DNA from: Macrosoma leucophasiata | Taxonomy: Eukaryota; Arthropoda; Insecta; Lepidoptera; Hedylidae | NCBI GenBank assembly: GCA_036365455.1 | Contig: JAWQUS010000003.1 | Location: forward strand, 8,266,001 to 8,330,000 | Length of the DNA: 64,000 nt | Reading direction: 5' to 3' | In this document: piece by piece, positions 25,410 through 37,334 of the stretch | Layout: the number at the start of each line of letters is the position of its first letter | Position numbering within the stretch: the first letter of the stretch is position 1 | Position numbers and translations under genes: made by a program | Notes under the pieces: generated by a model | Database searches by the model: none | The model's input: only the letters and a program-made list of their open reading frames with translations | Told to the model about the DNA's origin: nothing

Positions 25410-28400
25410 ATGAACGTCTTAAGAACTGTTGCTTTCTTCTCGTGTTTAATTCTGGTATCATGTCAAACTGCACTATGTAAGTACAAACACATTTTTAATT
25501 TCATATCTTAAAGTTTTGATTTTATACGAATTGTTATTGTGCATCATGCAATTGCACAAATTTGCTGCATGTTTCTGATTTTTTTAATGTAATGGAAGTG
25601 GCAAGCAACCATGCAGTTCACATTGATGTTAAGTGATGACTGCAGCCTATAGACACCCACACAAAGACCGAGGTCAAAATGCAGATGCGTTACCACTCCT
25701 GAGGCCTAAGGTGTTATGCCTCTGTGCCGGAAATTACAGGGCCGTACATTACCACCTGACCGGAACACGATAGTGCTGAACACTACATTTAGCGGCAAGT
25801 ATATTAGGTAATGCGGTGGTGCCTACGCCAGCGAGCTCCGTCACTGGAGCTGACACAAACATAATTAATTATATTGGATATATCCTTTGCAAAATTATAC
25901 ATTTGAGTTAAACACTTGTGAATAATAATGGAAAAAATTTTTTTTTTTTTCAGTACAAAGGATAAATACAAGATGCAGCATCAATGACGTTGAATGCCAA
26001 CGGGAACTGTTCCAAACAATTATGTCTGAAATCAGTGAGAATGGTATTCCAGATCCTCCAGAGGGTGAGCCTTTCCCTCCGGTTGACCCGTTTTACATAG
26101 AAAACCTATCTATTCCTGTTCTTGGACTGCTGAATTTTAATCTTGTTCAAGGCACTGTCACGGGCGTCAAAGATTGTGATGTTCAAAGGTTCCAGTAAGT
26201 ATTAGATATCTATTAGAAAGTAATAAAACTTCCATGTATGTAATGTATGTATGTATCTATACGCCAACAAAGTTTCAAACACATTTAATTGGTTAACAAA
26301 TGGCTAAAACATCTAAAAAAAAAATTCTTTTAATTCTATGAGCATGTTTTGATTGGTAATACATGCAAGACGTGTTTGTTTATGTATGAAATTTAATAAA
26401 AACAATGCTTAATTCGATAAGCAGATAGGTGCAGGTCGACCTAGATTCAACTCCCGTACTATTATGAATTCCAAATTGATTTCGACTGTGCTTTTACAAC
26501 GATCTAGGATAAGATATAAATCAATACTTATTTATTAATCCATATTTTATGTTGATGTCTTAATAACGAAATACACTACAGATATAATATTTATGCTTAT
26601 TGAAAAAAATATGAAATTCATTAATTTATGGATTTAATGAATTTACAGTATCCAACAATAAATAATGCACATCGACCTAAGAAAGAAACGTCGGCTTATT
26701 TCGGATCTGTAGAGCGTTATTTCTTTCACACCTTACCTATTTGACGTTTGTCGACCATTTTGATCAAGTTTTGACCAATACCGAACTACGGATGCTTACG
26801 TAGGCAGTGTGTAGCAGAGATAACGCTCTATAAAGCCGAAACTAGCCGATTGTCACTTTCATAGGCTCGATGTGCATTATTTCTTGATGACAACTGTAAT
26901 AGATTTAATGTAATCGAAGGCGCCCTATAGTGGAGGAGAATTTTTCCGCTAGTGCAGTCAGTCAACCGATCAATGGCGGTCAAACAATACCAATAGGACG
27001 ATAGTCAAAATAACAACGCGCGATGGGCAGCGTTCCGCGTTAAAACTATCACCACTGCAGTCGCCAATCCGCCTGTCAAGCTTGGCAGTTATGGCATATT
27101 TTCCCCCAAAGACGCACAACACTGGTTTGCGTAAATTTGACGACATTTCCCTGTACCGCGCTAAGCTCGAATGGCTTCCGATCCGGCAGAGAAGATCCTC
27201 GCGGATGCTCTGTCTTCTTTTCCGGTTAAAGACAATTTATTTCTCATTAAAACTTACAAGTTCACTTACATGAGATTTAGAAGCTAAACAATAATAATAT
27301 TAAGTAAGTACGATTCATTCATCGATCGCTCACACGGGCAGTGGAAACTCAGAGTAGATATATTGAAGTGGGTAAGTATAAAGAATGGTCATATGTAAAT
27401 AGTTGGTAGGTTACACTCACTATCGAACTGGTTAGATTTGTTTTATTTTATTTATCTTGAGAGGTAGGTATTATTAGATATCCTTTAGGTATTTTAGACG
27501 TTACTAATTACGTACTCCTTTAGTTTTGATTTAAATGCAGCGGTTTCACTTGTTTCCCGAATATTTTCGGGAAGTTTATTAAACAATTGTGCACTCTCAT
27601 ATAGGAAATTCTTTTTGCCATATTTATGAGTTCTCGGTTGACGTAGTTTGATTTTATTTTTATTTCTTAAGTTGTGGGTAGACATTTTTTTACTAAGGGT
27701 TAGATTAGAGTGGACAGTCTTATTAATTATTTTCTTTACTAGTATGCAGGTATTGTATGTATATATTTGGTTTAGGTTTAGTAGTTTAGTTTTTTTGTAC
27801 AGTTCTGTTGTTGGTGTAAGACGGTTAAAATGGAAGAGAGTTTTAATAAGTTTATTTTGGGAAATTGTAGGTCTTTTAAGTTAGTTTTTGTAGCAGTGCC
27901 CCAGACTTCTATGAGATAGTCGAGATGTGATTTAGCCAACGAATTGTAGATTACATATTTAATTTTGTTAGGTACACAGTTTGATATTTTGCGTAGGGCT
28001 CCAGTGAGTGATGCTAGTTTAGATCTTACGTGGTTAATATGGGCTTTCCAGGATAATTTGCCATCTAGTCTTAAGCCGAGGTATTTCTCTAGATTGGAGC
28101 GCTCTATTGCCGTGTTATTAACTATAAGTGGATTGTAAGGCGGTATTTTTTTGTTTTTGGCAGCAAATATCATATACGCTGTTTTGGATGTGTTTATAGT
28201 GAGGAGATTATGCAAAAACCACTCATTAAGCAAATACAGATCAGCTTGGGCTTGTGCAATGATGTTGTGGATTGAGTGGCCATAGTAAAATAGACAAGTG
28301 TCGTCGGCATAAAGTGTCAACTGTCCAGTTAGGCCAAGTGTTTTGATATTGTTGACGTAGATAAGAAAAAGCAAAGGTCCGATTATCGAGCCTTGTGGGA

Positions 28401-31400
28401 TACCACAGGTTATACTGCGCGGGCTACTTGTGTATTCACCAATTTTGACAAGCTGGGATCTATTGGTAAGATTAAATTCAAGGATCTTAAGTGCATTGCC
28501 AATGATTCCGATGTTTTCTAGTTTTTTAATAAGTTTGTGATGGCTAACGGTATCGAAGGCCTTTTTTAGGTCTATAAAGATGCCTAGCGCTACATGTTTT
28601 CTCCATCATAAACGACCCCTGTTCTCCAACTTATATCAAATCTAAATTTAAACTCTTGGGCGCCTCTCACAGTCTTTCTCTTCGTTCGTCGGAAAATCTT
28701 TTGTTACATATACCTTCTCACCGCACTGGTTTCATTTCAAATTCTTTTGTTTTAACTACAATAAAACTATGGAACACATTGCCCGTTGACATTCGTAAAT
28801 CTCCCTCCAAGCTGTCGTTCAAACGGAAACTTTGTCGATACTTTTTGCAATCATTGTCCTAACGTTGATTGTTCATTGTCTCAATTCTGTTGATTGTTAT
28901 GTATTAGTATTGTAGACATTTATAGTATTTCTTAAGTTTAATATACTTTTCTGAATAAATATCTTAAGTATATATATGGCTATGATACCATATATGTAAA
29001 TATTTAACTGTATCTTTATACTTGCTCTCTTAAAGGTTTTTAAATTGCACCTTCACTATCATGTCCGACTACCCTAAGGTTGACTGGTAGAGAATGCCCT
29101 GCGGCATTAAGTCCGCCTTATGTACTTACTTTGTGCATTAAAGATTAAATAAATAAATAAACACTATTGTTGCCGTCTTTGAGGAAGGCTTTGTCCAGCT
29201 GTGGGCAGTCTTTCGGCTGGAGTTATGATGAGTAAAAAATAAAATAAAATACGTTTACACCCATAGCCCCACAGTAGGTATAAACCTTTGTCGTGGGTGC
29301 CGTTATACATAAACAACACATATACAAACACCCAGACCCGAAACAAATATCTGTAGGCCATATAAATATTTGTCCCGATGCGGGGATTGAACCCGCTACC
29401 CTTCGAATCAAACGGTCATGTCACACCGCTGGACCTACCGGGTCGTCCATGAACATTCAGGTCAATAATGAACTTTTAATTTTAGAACGAGCCTTGAAGA
29501 AAGATCTAATGAAGTGGATATCACATGTAACATTTTAATTAATGGTAAATACAATGTAAATGGTGTAAGTGACGTACTGCAACAAATATTTGGAGGTGGC
29601 AGTACAGTAAATGGAGAAGGAAATATTGAAATCAAAATAGGTGAGTTATCAAGTATAAACCTATATATAAAGCTTTTCGGGTAGGAAAGAATGGAAACTT
29701 AAAGATAATACGTAGTAGCAGCTGCTAAATGGTAGTACTGTCAGTCCGTTAATGAAATCCTTTATTTAATTACTAATGATTTCAAAACTATACGGGGAGT
29801 AAATTATTTATTTTTGGGAATACTAATACTAGTAGTTGCTAATACTAGTATTCCCAAAAAAGTATTCCCGAGTTTGATATTTTTATATAAAATATCATTT
29901 CATATAATGTAACATTTAATTAAGTGACAATGGGCAGGGCACATAGCTCGGAGAACCGATAGCAGAAAGGTTCTCGAGTGGAGACTACGTATCGGCAAGC
30001 GTAGCGTAGGACGTCCACCTTCAAGATGGGCCGACGACCTACGACCCACGTCGCTTCCGATCGGTCGACATGAAGGTCATTGGGTTGGGTGAATTTTGAT
30101 TGGAAGCGCGCAGGTCCCCGCGGCCGGTGTAGATCGTAAGCGATCTACTCGGTTAAGCGATACGGGCGCGGTCGGGTGTGTGATGGGTGACCGCTAGTGG
30201 CAAATTAAAATGCGCGTTTCCGTGGAGGGCACGTGAAGCCGACGGTCTCGGTTGCTATCGACAGATAGCAGTCGTTAAACCTTGTCGGAGGCCTTATGGG
30301 CGGTTAGAAAACATCATTGGTGAAGTAAGCTCTAGGCCTCCCCCCAGAAAAGGTGGGAGGGACTCGTGTCCAGCAAGCTATGTGGGTCAACTGGGGAGAC
30401 TAGCTGGCTGGGTCTATGGAGTGAGATCCGGCACCTGCCTATATTCAACACCTCACATTATTGAATCCAACTTTAAGTAGGTGGTGACTCACCTCTCTTT
30501 TGTGGGCTCCCAAACAGCCAACCCGATGATCGACGGGGGACAACACTGGCGTGAGAAGCTGGGGGAGTCGAGAGGTGTGGCCCCGGTTTCACCATCACGA
30601 GCGAGTAATCTCAAACTCGGAGCGGGTTTCCCCGCTATTATGCCTTTAGACACTTCCACCCCCGAGTGTATGGCTCTTGCAGAATTTTTAGACAACAGCC
30701 TATTGTCTAAATTTCTGCAAATGCCATAACCTCTAGCTCCCCACTCTGACCGGCCAATGAAGACAAGCCAGAGGTGAGAGTTATGCTCTGTCCGGCCGTA
30801 CTTCTGTGTGGCGGACGAAGCGGAGCCCTGTCCTCTCGGAGGAACTCGAGATGATGGTAGGGGGTGGTGTCGGTCGCTACTTACCAACAGCTCGCCACAA
30901 GCTGGTCTGCCCCCTCCCATTATTATTATTATTATTAATATTTAATTTGATTTAAGATAATATCAACATGAAACAAAGTCAATTTGAGGATGATTTAAAA
31001 ACTGTATTTTCAGAACAAATTAATATGCACTTCAACTTCGCATTTGATTTAAATACCCACGATGATGGCCAAATCTATTTTGATCGGCAAACGGATAGCA
31101 CGACGTATAGCTATGAAATACAGGGTACTGGTTCCATGAATCTTGACAACCTCTTCTTTGGAGACCAGGAATCAAGTAAGTCTACTGTGATATGATGACT
31201 CAATTGTATATAGTATATACTATTGAGTGGTTCAAGCTTTGCACGGGTTTGATATTATACATTCGAAGAAGAAAATATCTTGAGCACGCATGTATGTTAA
31301 TCCCTACTTAATATTATAAATGCGAAAGTAACTCTGTCTGTAGGTCTGTCTGTTACCTTTTCACGTCCAAACGACTTAACCGATTTTAATTAAATTTGGT

Positions 31401-31921
31401 ACAGAAATATAGCTGACTTTGAGAAAGAACATAGGCTACTTAGTTATTTTTAAAACGACATCCACGCGAACGAAGCCGCGGGCAACAGCTAGTATAATAA
31501 TATATATACTACGTGAGCACATTGTCAAAACTATTGTTTGATAACATAAATAATATAAAAAATATTATGGCCCCGTAATAACTCAGGAGTGGCAACACAT
31601 CTGCACTTTAATCTCTGGTTTTTGTGTAGACGTCTATATAGATGATGAGAGTAATAAGTTATCACTTAACATCAATGTGAGCTGCATGCTTGTTTGTCAC
31701 CTTACTTACCTACATAAGAAAAATTACAACGAAATTACGGAATTTTAACTTTTATTCCAGGTGGTATATTCAATAATTACGTGAATCAAAACTTCAAGAG
31801 TGTCGTGCAGAGTGCTGGTAGACCCTTCGTGGACGTAGCCGTGGAATATGTGAACAATCTCACAGCTCGGTTCTTCAATATTATACCTGCTACAACACTT
31901 ATTTCAGATATTCCAGCTTAA
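25410..31921 (+). CDS. JHBP/takeout-family secreted protein, gene 2 (5 exons, 261 aa)
   Basis: Exons: 25410-25476, 25954-26194, 29486-29640, 31014-31175, 31761-31921, with GT-AG introns in phases 1, 2, 1, 1. The signal peptide is MNVLRTVAFFSCLILVSCQT. Cysteines are Cys30/Cys37 (RCSINDVEC), Cys97 (VKDC) and Cys117 (DITCNI). Exon 2 is 15 nt longer than in the other genes. Most of this is a four-residue, proline- and acid-rich insertion in the loop after GIPD (PPEGEPFPPVDP), which lies near the mouth of the ligand tunnel in known family structures (inference). Exon 4 has YEIQGTGSMNLDNLFFG, the conserved strand region. Expected role: secreted lipophilic-ligand carrier, ligand unknown. Introns 2 and 3 are loaded with LINE and SINE sequence, but all exons are open and in phase. 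Confidence 0.9.
25585..25852 (-). repeat. SINE-like family A copy in gene 2 intron 1
   Basis: Minus-strand copy from the GAGCTCCAGTGACGGAGCTC-like head (about 25850) to the ACTTCCATTACATTAAAAAA tail (about 25587). It makes up more than half of the 477-bp intron. Confidence 0.75.
26659..26882. mobile_element. Fold-back MITE
   Basis: Inverted arms of about 62 bp: AAATAATGCACATCGACC...GTAGAGCGTTATTTCTTTCA on the left, and its diverged complement ending GGCTCGATGTGCATTATTT. The centre contains GTTTGTCGACCATTTTGATC. An older copy is at 9970-10180. Gene 2 intron 2. Confidence 0.6.
27080..29161 (+). mobile_element. Jockey-type LINE C-terminal part, split by a nested insertion
   Basis: The + strand encodes GLRKFDDISLYRAKLEWLPI up to LCLLF (27124-27225). 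It resumes at about 28592 with FSIINDP and continues through SLSLRSSENLLLHIPSHRTG and KLWNTLPVDIRKS to a stop at 28860-28862. The 3' UTR contains GGTTGACTGGTAGAGAATGC and ends in a TAAATAAATAAA tail at 29161. It is the same family as the antisense element at 49569-53110. The break at 27225/28592 is explained by an inserted CR1-like element. Gene 2 intron 2. Confidence 0.7.
27430..28591 (-). mobile_element. CR1/Jockey-type reverse transcriptase fragment
   Basis: Minus-strand RT in pieces: IDLKKAFDTVSHHKL (near 28560), CGIPQGSIIGPLLFL, catalytic YADD (within 28374-28300), then LEKYLGLRLDGKLSWKAHIN and LTGALRKISNCVPNKIKYVI. The C-terminal part ends at 27494 (KLPENIRETSETAAFKSKLK). There is a frameshift near 27790. 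5'-truncated inside the RT palm and nested in the + strand Jockey element. Confidence 0.75.
29225..29450 (-). mobile_element. tRNA-derived SINE
   Basis: The minus strand starts GACCCGGTAGGTCCAGCGG with a B-box GCGGGTTCAATCCCCGC, followed by a body ending GGGGCTATGGGTGTAAACG and an ATTTTATTTTATTTTTTA tail. A-box and B-box spacing fits a tRNA-like head. It ends 35 bp before exon 3 of gene 2. Confidence 0.65.
29928..30950 (+). mobile_element. GC-rich non-LTR retrotransposon 3' region with ATT tail
   Basis: 29928-30095 matches the end of the element at 59345 (GCACATAGCTCGGAGAACCG). 30100-30250 is a second GC-rich repeat also found reversed at 57615-57775, with a conserved TAGATCGxxxxCGATCTA hairpin. 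30481-30945 resembles a LINE 3' UTR ending in (ATT)n and has a homologue reversed at 58330-58676. A hairpin of about 17 bp lies at 30677-30720. Open frames here are by-products of GC content. Gene 2 intron 3. Confidence 0.5.
31301..31492 (+). mobile_element. Helitron-like element, 192 bp, well-preserved termini
   Basis: Begins TCCCTACTTAATATTATAAA after an A and ends AAGCCGCGGGCAACAGCTAG before a T. The CGCG...CGCGGGC hairpin lies just before CTAG. It is the best terminal reference for the 1.9-kb relative at 11311. Gene 2 intron 4. Confidence 0.65.
31563..31720 (+). repeat. Partial SINE-like family A copy
   Basis: ATGGCCCCGTAATAACTCAG through CACTTAACATCAATGTGAGC to ACATAAGAAAA. Head missing. 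It ends about 40 bp before exon 5 of gene 2. Confidence 0.55.
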
Positions 31922-32046
31922 TGTGCTTTATACACAGAAATCTAAATAACAAGACAATAGAAATAGCATTTTGCTAAAAACTATCGGAAAGGCACGTTGC
32001 CGGTTTGTCTATTTACTACACAAAGATAATAACAACGTACTCAAAT

Positions 32047-32330
32047 CAGAGAGCAACTCGGCTCACCGATTGCGGCGGACCGGAGGGGAGTAGCCATAGC
32101 GTTTAGTACCGATGCAAAATAGTCTGTCATTTTTTGCGGGGGGGAAATACGTGTGACACCCGCTCACACTACAAAAATCTCACATCTTGACTTTAGCAAA
32201 ATACATTAACAATTGAAACATCTGGACGACAGGCACAGGACCATTTGGTCTTGTACTTTGACAGAGGCGAAAACCTTCATATGGCTACTCCCCTCCGGTC
32301 CGCCGCGGCCGGTAGCTCGTGTTGCTCTAT
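32047..32330 (-). mobile_element. Long-TIR MITE (Mutator- or Merlin-like), copy 2
   Basis: Inverted ends AGAGAGCAAC/ATAGAGCAAC with GCGGCGGACCGGAGGGGAGT in both arms. Flanked by a perfect 9-bp duplication, TACTCAAAT (32038-32046 and 32331-32339). Homologous to 17308-17618 in the opposite orientation. Confidence 0.7.
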
Positions 32331-32339
32331 TACTCAAAT

Positions 32340-34490
32340 TAACACAGGTAGTGAAAATACTATAAGAAAACTTGAGCCGTAAATGTGTAAATGAATGTTC
32401 TAAATACATTTTAGAGTTTTGCTTACTGATATTTTAACAGCAAACATGACAAGATTTGACAGTTTACCGGAATGAATGTTGCATATTATTTTCGAAGAAA
32501 TATCAATTCCTTACAATACCACACCACGCGGTAATATCGCATTTATTGTCTTATTATTCATACTTCTGTGGCTATATAATATAAATTATATTTGGCTAGT
32601 GATTAGTTATAATAGTGTAGCAGTGGGATCCAATATTCGATCTCAATCCATTTTTGATGACCTTCGATCAATATTTCAATCAGTTTGTCAAAAAAGGCGT
32701 TCCTATTATAAGAATATACAGATGAATTTAAAGTCAGTTGTTATTGGGATGCTGACAGCGGATCGATCAAAAGATCCTTTGCAATCTAGATTGCGATCTG
32801 CGATCGAAGGTACAATATTGGGACTGGCGGTTAATTATATCTTTACCAGTTGAATTCTAGATTGCTTTTGTTGCAATGATAAAAATACTAGTTGATAAAT
32901 TATTGGTTTGTGAATCGTCAAGAGACAAGAGACCGCCAATAATGAACAATTGAAATCAATTATCATATTTTTCTAGCGAGCTGACGGGTTAATGAGGCTT
33001 TAGCGCACTGATTGATTTGTAACATTTTTATGTATGTAATTAGTTTTATTAACAGGTGTTATAGGAATCTGAGAATAAGTTTTATTGCTTTCAAGGAAGA
33101 TCAATAACAGTACAGATGCTATGAAATATCAATAAGTATAATGTTTGAAAATTATCAAGCAACTAGTTACTAGAAATTGTTGCAATTCAATCGATAGAAT
33201 ATTTTCGAGTTTACTATAGTTTTTTTTTTCTATTGGCAATGGTTATGTTTTGTAAAAAAAAAAAACACTTTGTTATGTAATTTTATACTGTAAGTATGAT
33301 AAAATAAAAAGGAAATACATGTGGATGTTTTATTTTTAATCTTTAATTGAGGACCAAGTTCACACTGACTGTATATTAAACGGCTTCGTTGGAAATTAAA
33401 TACCGATATATGTGACGTAATACATGCATAAATACATACATACATATATACATGCGCACATACATACACACATAGGTACATACATACATCCATAATACCT
33501 ACCTGAATGAAAAAAGGGCCCTTTCGTTTCGTTGTATCTTTTTCTTTTCCATAATGAGACATTATACTGATATACTTAGGTAGGTAAGTAGGTAGGTAGG
33601 TAACCATCTATGTACCTATATCCGCAATTGTATACTGCTTTGTATAACCGTAAAAACATCGTATACTAGAAGAAGTAATATCTCTATCTTTGATTGATTT
33701 TAAAACCACTCATCAGAACCGGAACACCCTGCTGTGTAATAGAATTACAAAATAACAGATCTGAATATAATAACATCAATTATAAATTTTCTTTTAAATA
33801 TTATTTTTGAAATATTTTGTATTTACAATGTATTATCCAGTAACAAAGTAAATAGGAATAATACTGACGAGATAACCTATCAATTATATAAAATAATATA
33901 GTACATAAGTCATAATATGTAGACCAAACCAGATTATCTCTCGCGGACCAGTAATTATGGAAATACAACATGTAAGTATTACTTTAATGTACAATTACGA
34001 ATAATAATTTTAAAGGAGCATTATAACTAATGAGATTCAGTATCTTTTTCTCTTGTATGATTTTGTATACTTACGTAAATAAAAAAAATCTTGAATCGTC
34101 TGACGTATGATTTTTTTTTCATGAAGGTAATGCACATTGTATTTACGAGTAGATAAGGCATCTTTATGAGAAAAAGATCTGGAATTAAACGGAAATAAGA
34201 AACAAAAATGAACAAACTACATAAGAACTAATTGAAAAAAATATTTAACAGTCATAGACCACCAATAGGTATAAATAAGTATATTTTAAGATCAAATCGT
34301 AAATCATCCAACATTGTTTAGTGTGAGAAAGATCAACTTATAGACCTAGAGCCCACTTCCAGTTTTTTATTAAGGTATCAAATGTTAGTTTACCAGAACC
34401 ACGTCTGTGGGTTTAAAGCAACAACAAAATTAATATTCACCGTGCACCATTTCACAACATATAAATTATAAGTCAAAGAATAACATGTAA
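32340..34490. other. Intergenic DNA, microsatellites only
   Basis: AT-rich. Contains CATA-type repeats (33430-33490) and GTAG repeats (33577-33602). A 125-codon frame at 32476-32853 with a hydrophobic stretch lacks any family signature. Confidence 0.4.
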
Positions 34491-34493
34491 CGT

Positions 34494-35356
34494 CATCGAG
34501 TAAAACTGACAGGCTAAATGGTAGTATCTATCATGTTCCGGTCAGGTGGTAATGTACGGCCCCGTAATTTCCGACACAGAGGCATAACACCTTAGGCCTC
34601 AGAAGTGGTAACGCATCTGCATTTTAACCTTGGTCTTAGTGTGGATATCTATAGGCCGCAGTCATCACTTAACATCAATGTGAACTGCATACTTGTTTGC
34701 CACTTCCATTACATTAAAAAAAACAAATGAGTACAAAAATAAACAAGCGAAAACAATATACCTACATAGAAACTAACCAGTATCATTAATTAGAGAAATA
34801 GTAATGAAGTCAATCGTCTTCATTACATTTATTACATTTTGTCTATTCACAAATGAACTGTTTGATCCGAGAGATCACAAATTTGATCTCTGTCTGTACT
34901 GAAACAAATATTAAATCTATAGTAATCATTTATTTACGTACTACCATATAATAACGTATACGTTAGGTACGCTAGATTTTTATAGCACATACAAACAACA
35001 GGTATCAAAACTTTTGACAGACGTTCTAAAAATTCTTCAAATAATTCAGACTTGTTACCCGTGAGAACATATAATAACACATAGAATATACAAAAAGCTA
35101 AGTCTGGCTCTAGGTTCATAACGACTATCTTACCGAATTATACATATATCATCGATCATCATCATCGAGTAAAACTGACAGCCTTAATGGTAGTATCTAT
35201 CGTGTTCCGGTCAGGTGGTAATGTACGGCCCTGTAATTTCCGGCAAAGAGGCATAACACCTAAGGCCTCAGGAGTGGTAACGCATCTGCATTTTGACCTT
35301 GGTCTTTGTGTGGGTGTCTATAAGCTGCAGTCATCACTTACATTATATAAAAAAAA
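34494..35356 (+). repeat. Two SINE-like family A copies sharing an unusual 5' start
   Basis: Copies at 34494-34728 and 35157-35356 both begin CATCGAGTAAAACTGACAG, a start not seen in the other copies, then enter the family at TAATGGTAGTATCTATC. Either a subfamily or one duplicated locus. The sequence between them is AT-rich and featureless. Confidence 0.55.
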
Positions 35357-35524
35357 ACCACAGTCAGTAATTCGAGTAAAGCGATGGCTACTTTACCAGA
35401 ACATTTACAATGAAGTTTCAGAGGCAACTTGAAAGGCCGTGTCTCCGCACTGTTATTCTATTTCACTATACACGGACACTGTAATAAGCCTATGTCAAAC
35501 AAAATGCCACTTACTTTATTTAAT

Positions 35525-35838
35525 ACTGGCTGTGCCCGCGACTTTACCCGCGTGAGAATTTATGATTGTTCAGTATCTACCCGGACGAAGTCGTGAGCGC
35601 AGGTAGTATAAAAGTAGCCTAAGTTACTCTTTAATACATCAGCTGAGCCAGTGATAGTCCCGTCAAAATCGGTAACGCCGTTCCCAAGATTAGCCCCGCC
35701 AAACAGACAGACAGACAGACAAAAATTGTAAGAATGTTGTTTTGGTATATGTACCGTGTATACATACATATGCATTTAGTAAAAATCGGTTTTATTATAT
35801 TACAAACAGACACTCCAATTTTATTTATTTGTGTATAT
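35525..35838 (+). repeat. Hairpin-headed repeat (TAGCTGTGCCCGCG family)
   Basis: GGCTGTGCCCGCGACTTTAC head, CGGACGAAGTCGTGAGCGCA mirror, CAGACAGA run, and the tail AATTTTATTTATTTGTGTAT. Confidence 0.6.
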
Positions 35839-37334
35839 GTATCTTCACGCCAGGTCCCTAACGGGGTAGGCAGAGAGTGTAGAGCGCCAGACATCCCGGT
35901 TCTGACAAACCTCTCGTGCCTCGTCTACCTTCATCATTCTCTTCATACATGCACGCCGATTCCTAAGACTTTTGACCCCACCATCAGACAGAACTCGACC
36001 TATTTGGTCATGGTAGGTCAGCCTTGGTCTTCCTGGGCCTCTGCAACCATCCACATTCGCATTGTATATCTGTTTAGTCATTCGCTCATTCGACATTCTT
36101 TCTATATGCCCGAACCATCGGAGCATGCCTTTTTTCATTTTTACACCGATACTATCATTCACACAAAGTCTCTTTCTTACATCTTCATTACGAACGCGAT
36201 CGGTAAGTGATACACCGCAGATCTTGCGCAAAGATCTCATCTCGACCGCGTTCAACTTACTTTCATGCTCTTTCCTGCATACCCAGCTCTCGCTTCCATA
36301 TAAAAGCGTTGGAGTAAGTACAGCATTATGTACGGCTAGTCGAGCCCGCTGGCTGAGATGTTTAGATTCTAGCAGCTTACCCAACGCTCCATTCACGCAA
36401 TTCCCAGCAAGCACTCTTCTTTCTATGTCAGTGGTGTACCTACCATCCTTGCTAAAAGCACATCCAAGATATACAATTTCATCAACCTGTTCTAACACTG
36501 CATCATCTACTACTACCCTTGCATTTGTTCTCTGTTCATCTCTTTCAAATACTAATACTTTAGTTTTATCCACATTCAATTGTAAGCCTTTCACCATACA
36601 ATCCTCTTTCATGACTGTGACTAGTGCTTGTAGCCCAGATGGTGTAGAGCTAACAATTACCGCATCATCTGCGTAAAGCAGACAGTTCACCACTAAGTCA
36701 CCCATACGCACTCCCACATCCATCAACTTCACCCTCTGGAGGCATTTGTCCAGATATATATAATAAACAGCCTAGACGAAAGCACGCAACCCTGTTTGAC
36801 ACCGATGTTAACATCAAACCAGGGTGACATGTTACCATCTACCCGCACAAATGCTTGACAGCCCACATACGTGGACTGTATTGCACGGAGCAGACTGCCA
36901 TCAATACCATACTCTGGCAAAATGTCCCACAGCTCCTTTCGTAATACCCTATCAAACGCCTTCTCCAAATCCACAAAACCGCAGAAAACCTTCTGGCTCA
37001 CAGCAAGATGCTTCTCTACGATGTTGCGGAGGGAGAAAACTTGATCCATACATCCTCTTCCAGTTCTGAAACCACCCTGTGCATCCCACAATAACCCGTC
37101 GGACTTCTCTTTCATTCTTCTTTCTAAGACTTTCCCATACACTTTAGCTGCCAAACTGATCAAACTGATCGCTCGATAGCTGGTGCAGTCCATACGTGAA
37201 CCCTTGCCTTTATACAAAGGCACGATGACCGCACACCGCCAATCCTTTGGGATTCTTCCGGACCTCCAGCAAAGGTTGCACAACACCCAGAAAGAATCCA
37301 TATTTATTTGTGTAGAGTATAGATAACTCAACAA
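35838..37334 (-). mobile_element. RTE-type retrotransposon, RT to C-terminus, one frameshift
   Basis: The minus strand encodes RT fingers and palm (IPKDWRCAVIVPLYKGKGSR, QGGFRTGRGCMDQVF, FVDLEKAFDRV, GVKQGCVLS) from 37334 to about 36750. After a one-base frameshift near 36750 it continues through catalytic YADDA, VDKTKVLVFERD, YLGCAFSKDG and a C-terminal RWFGHIERM...GPGRPRLTY to a stop just after AYPVRDLA at 35845. The endonuclease half is missing (5'-truncated near 37334). Its 3' end recurs as short fragments at 24488, 46056, 54470, 56170 and 60252. One shift makes this copy inactive, but it is the least decayed RT in the window. Confidence 0.85.

Noticed and set aside
30187..30920. Overlapping long frames on both strands
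   Set aside because: A GC-rich block without stops by composition. It is the 3' UTR-like part of a retrotransposon, repeated at 58.3 kb.
32476..32853. 125-codon + strand frame with a hydrophobic N-terminal half, downstream of gene 2
   Set aside because: No signal-peptide-plus-domain layout, no family motif, no splice continuity and AT-rich codon use like the surrounding DNA. Not supported as a gene.
33230..33607. Cys/Tyr-rich minus-strand frame
   Set aside because: Translation of CATA and GTAG microsatellites.
36062..36676. 204-codon + strand frame
   Set aside because: Antisense shadow of the RTE reverse transcriptase on the minus strand.
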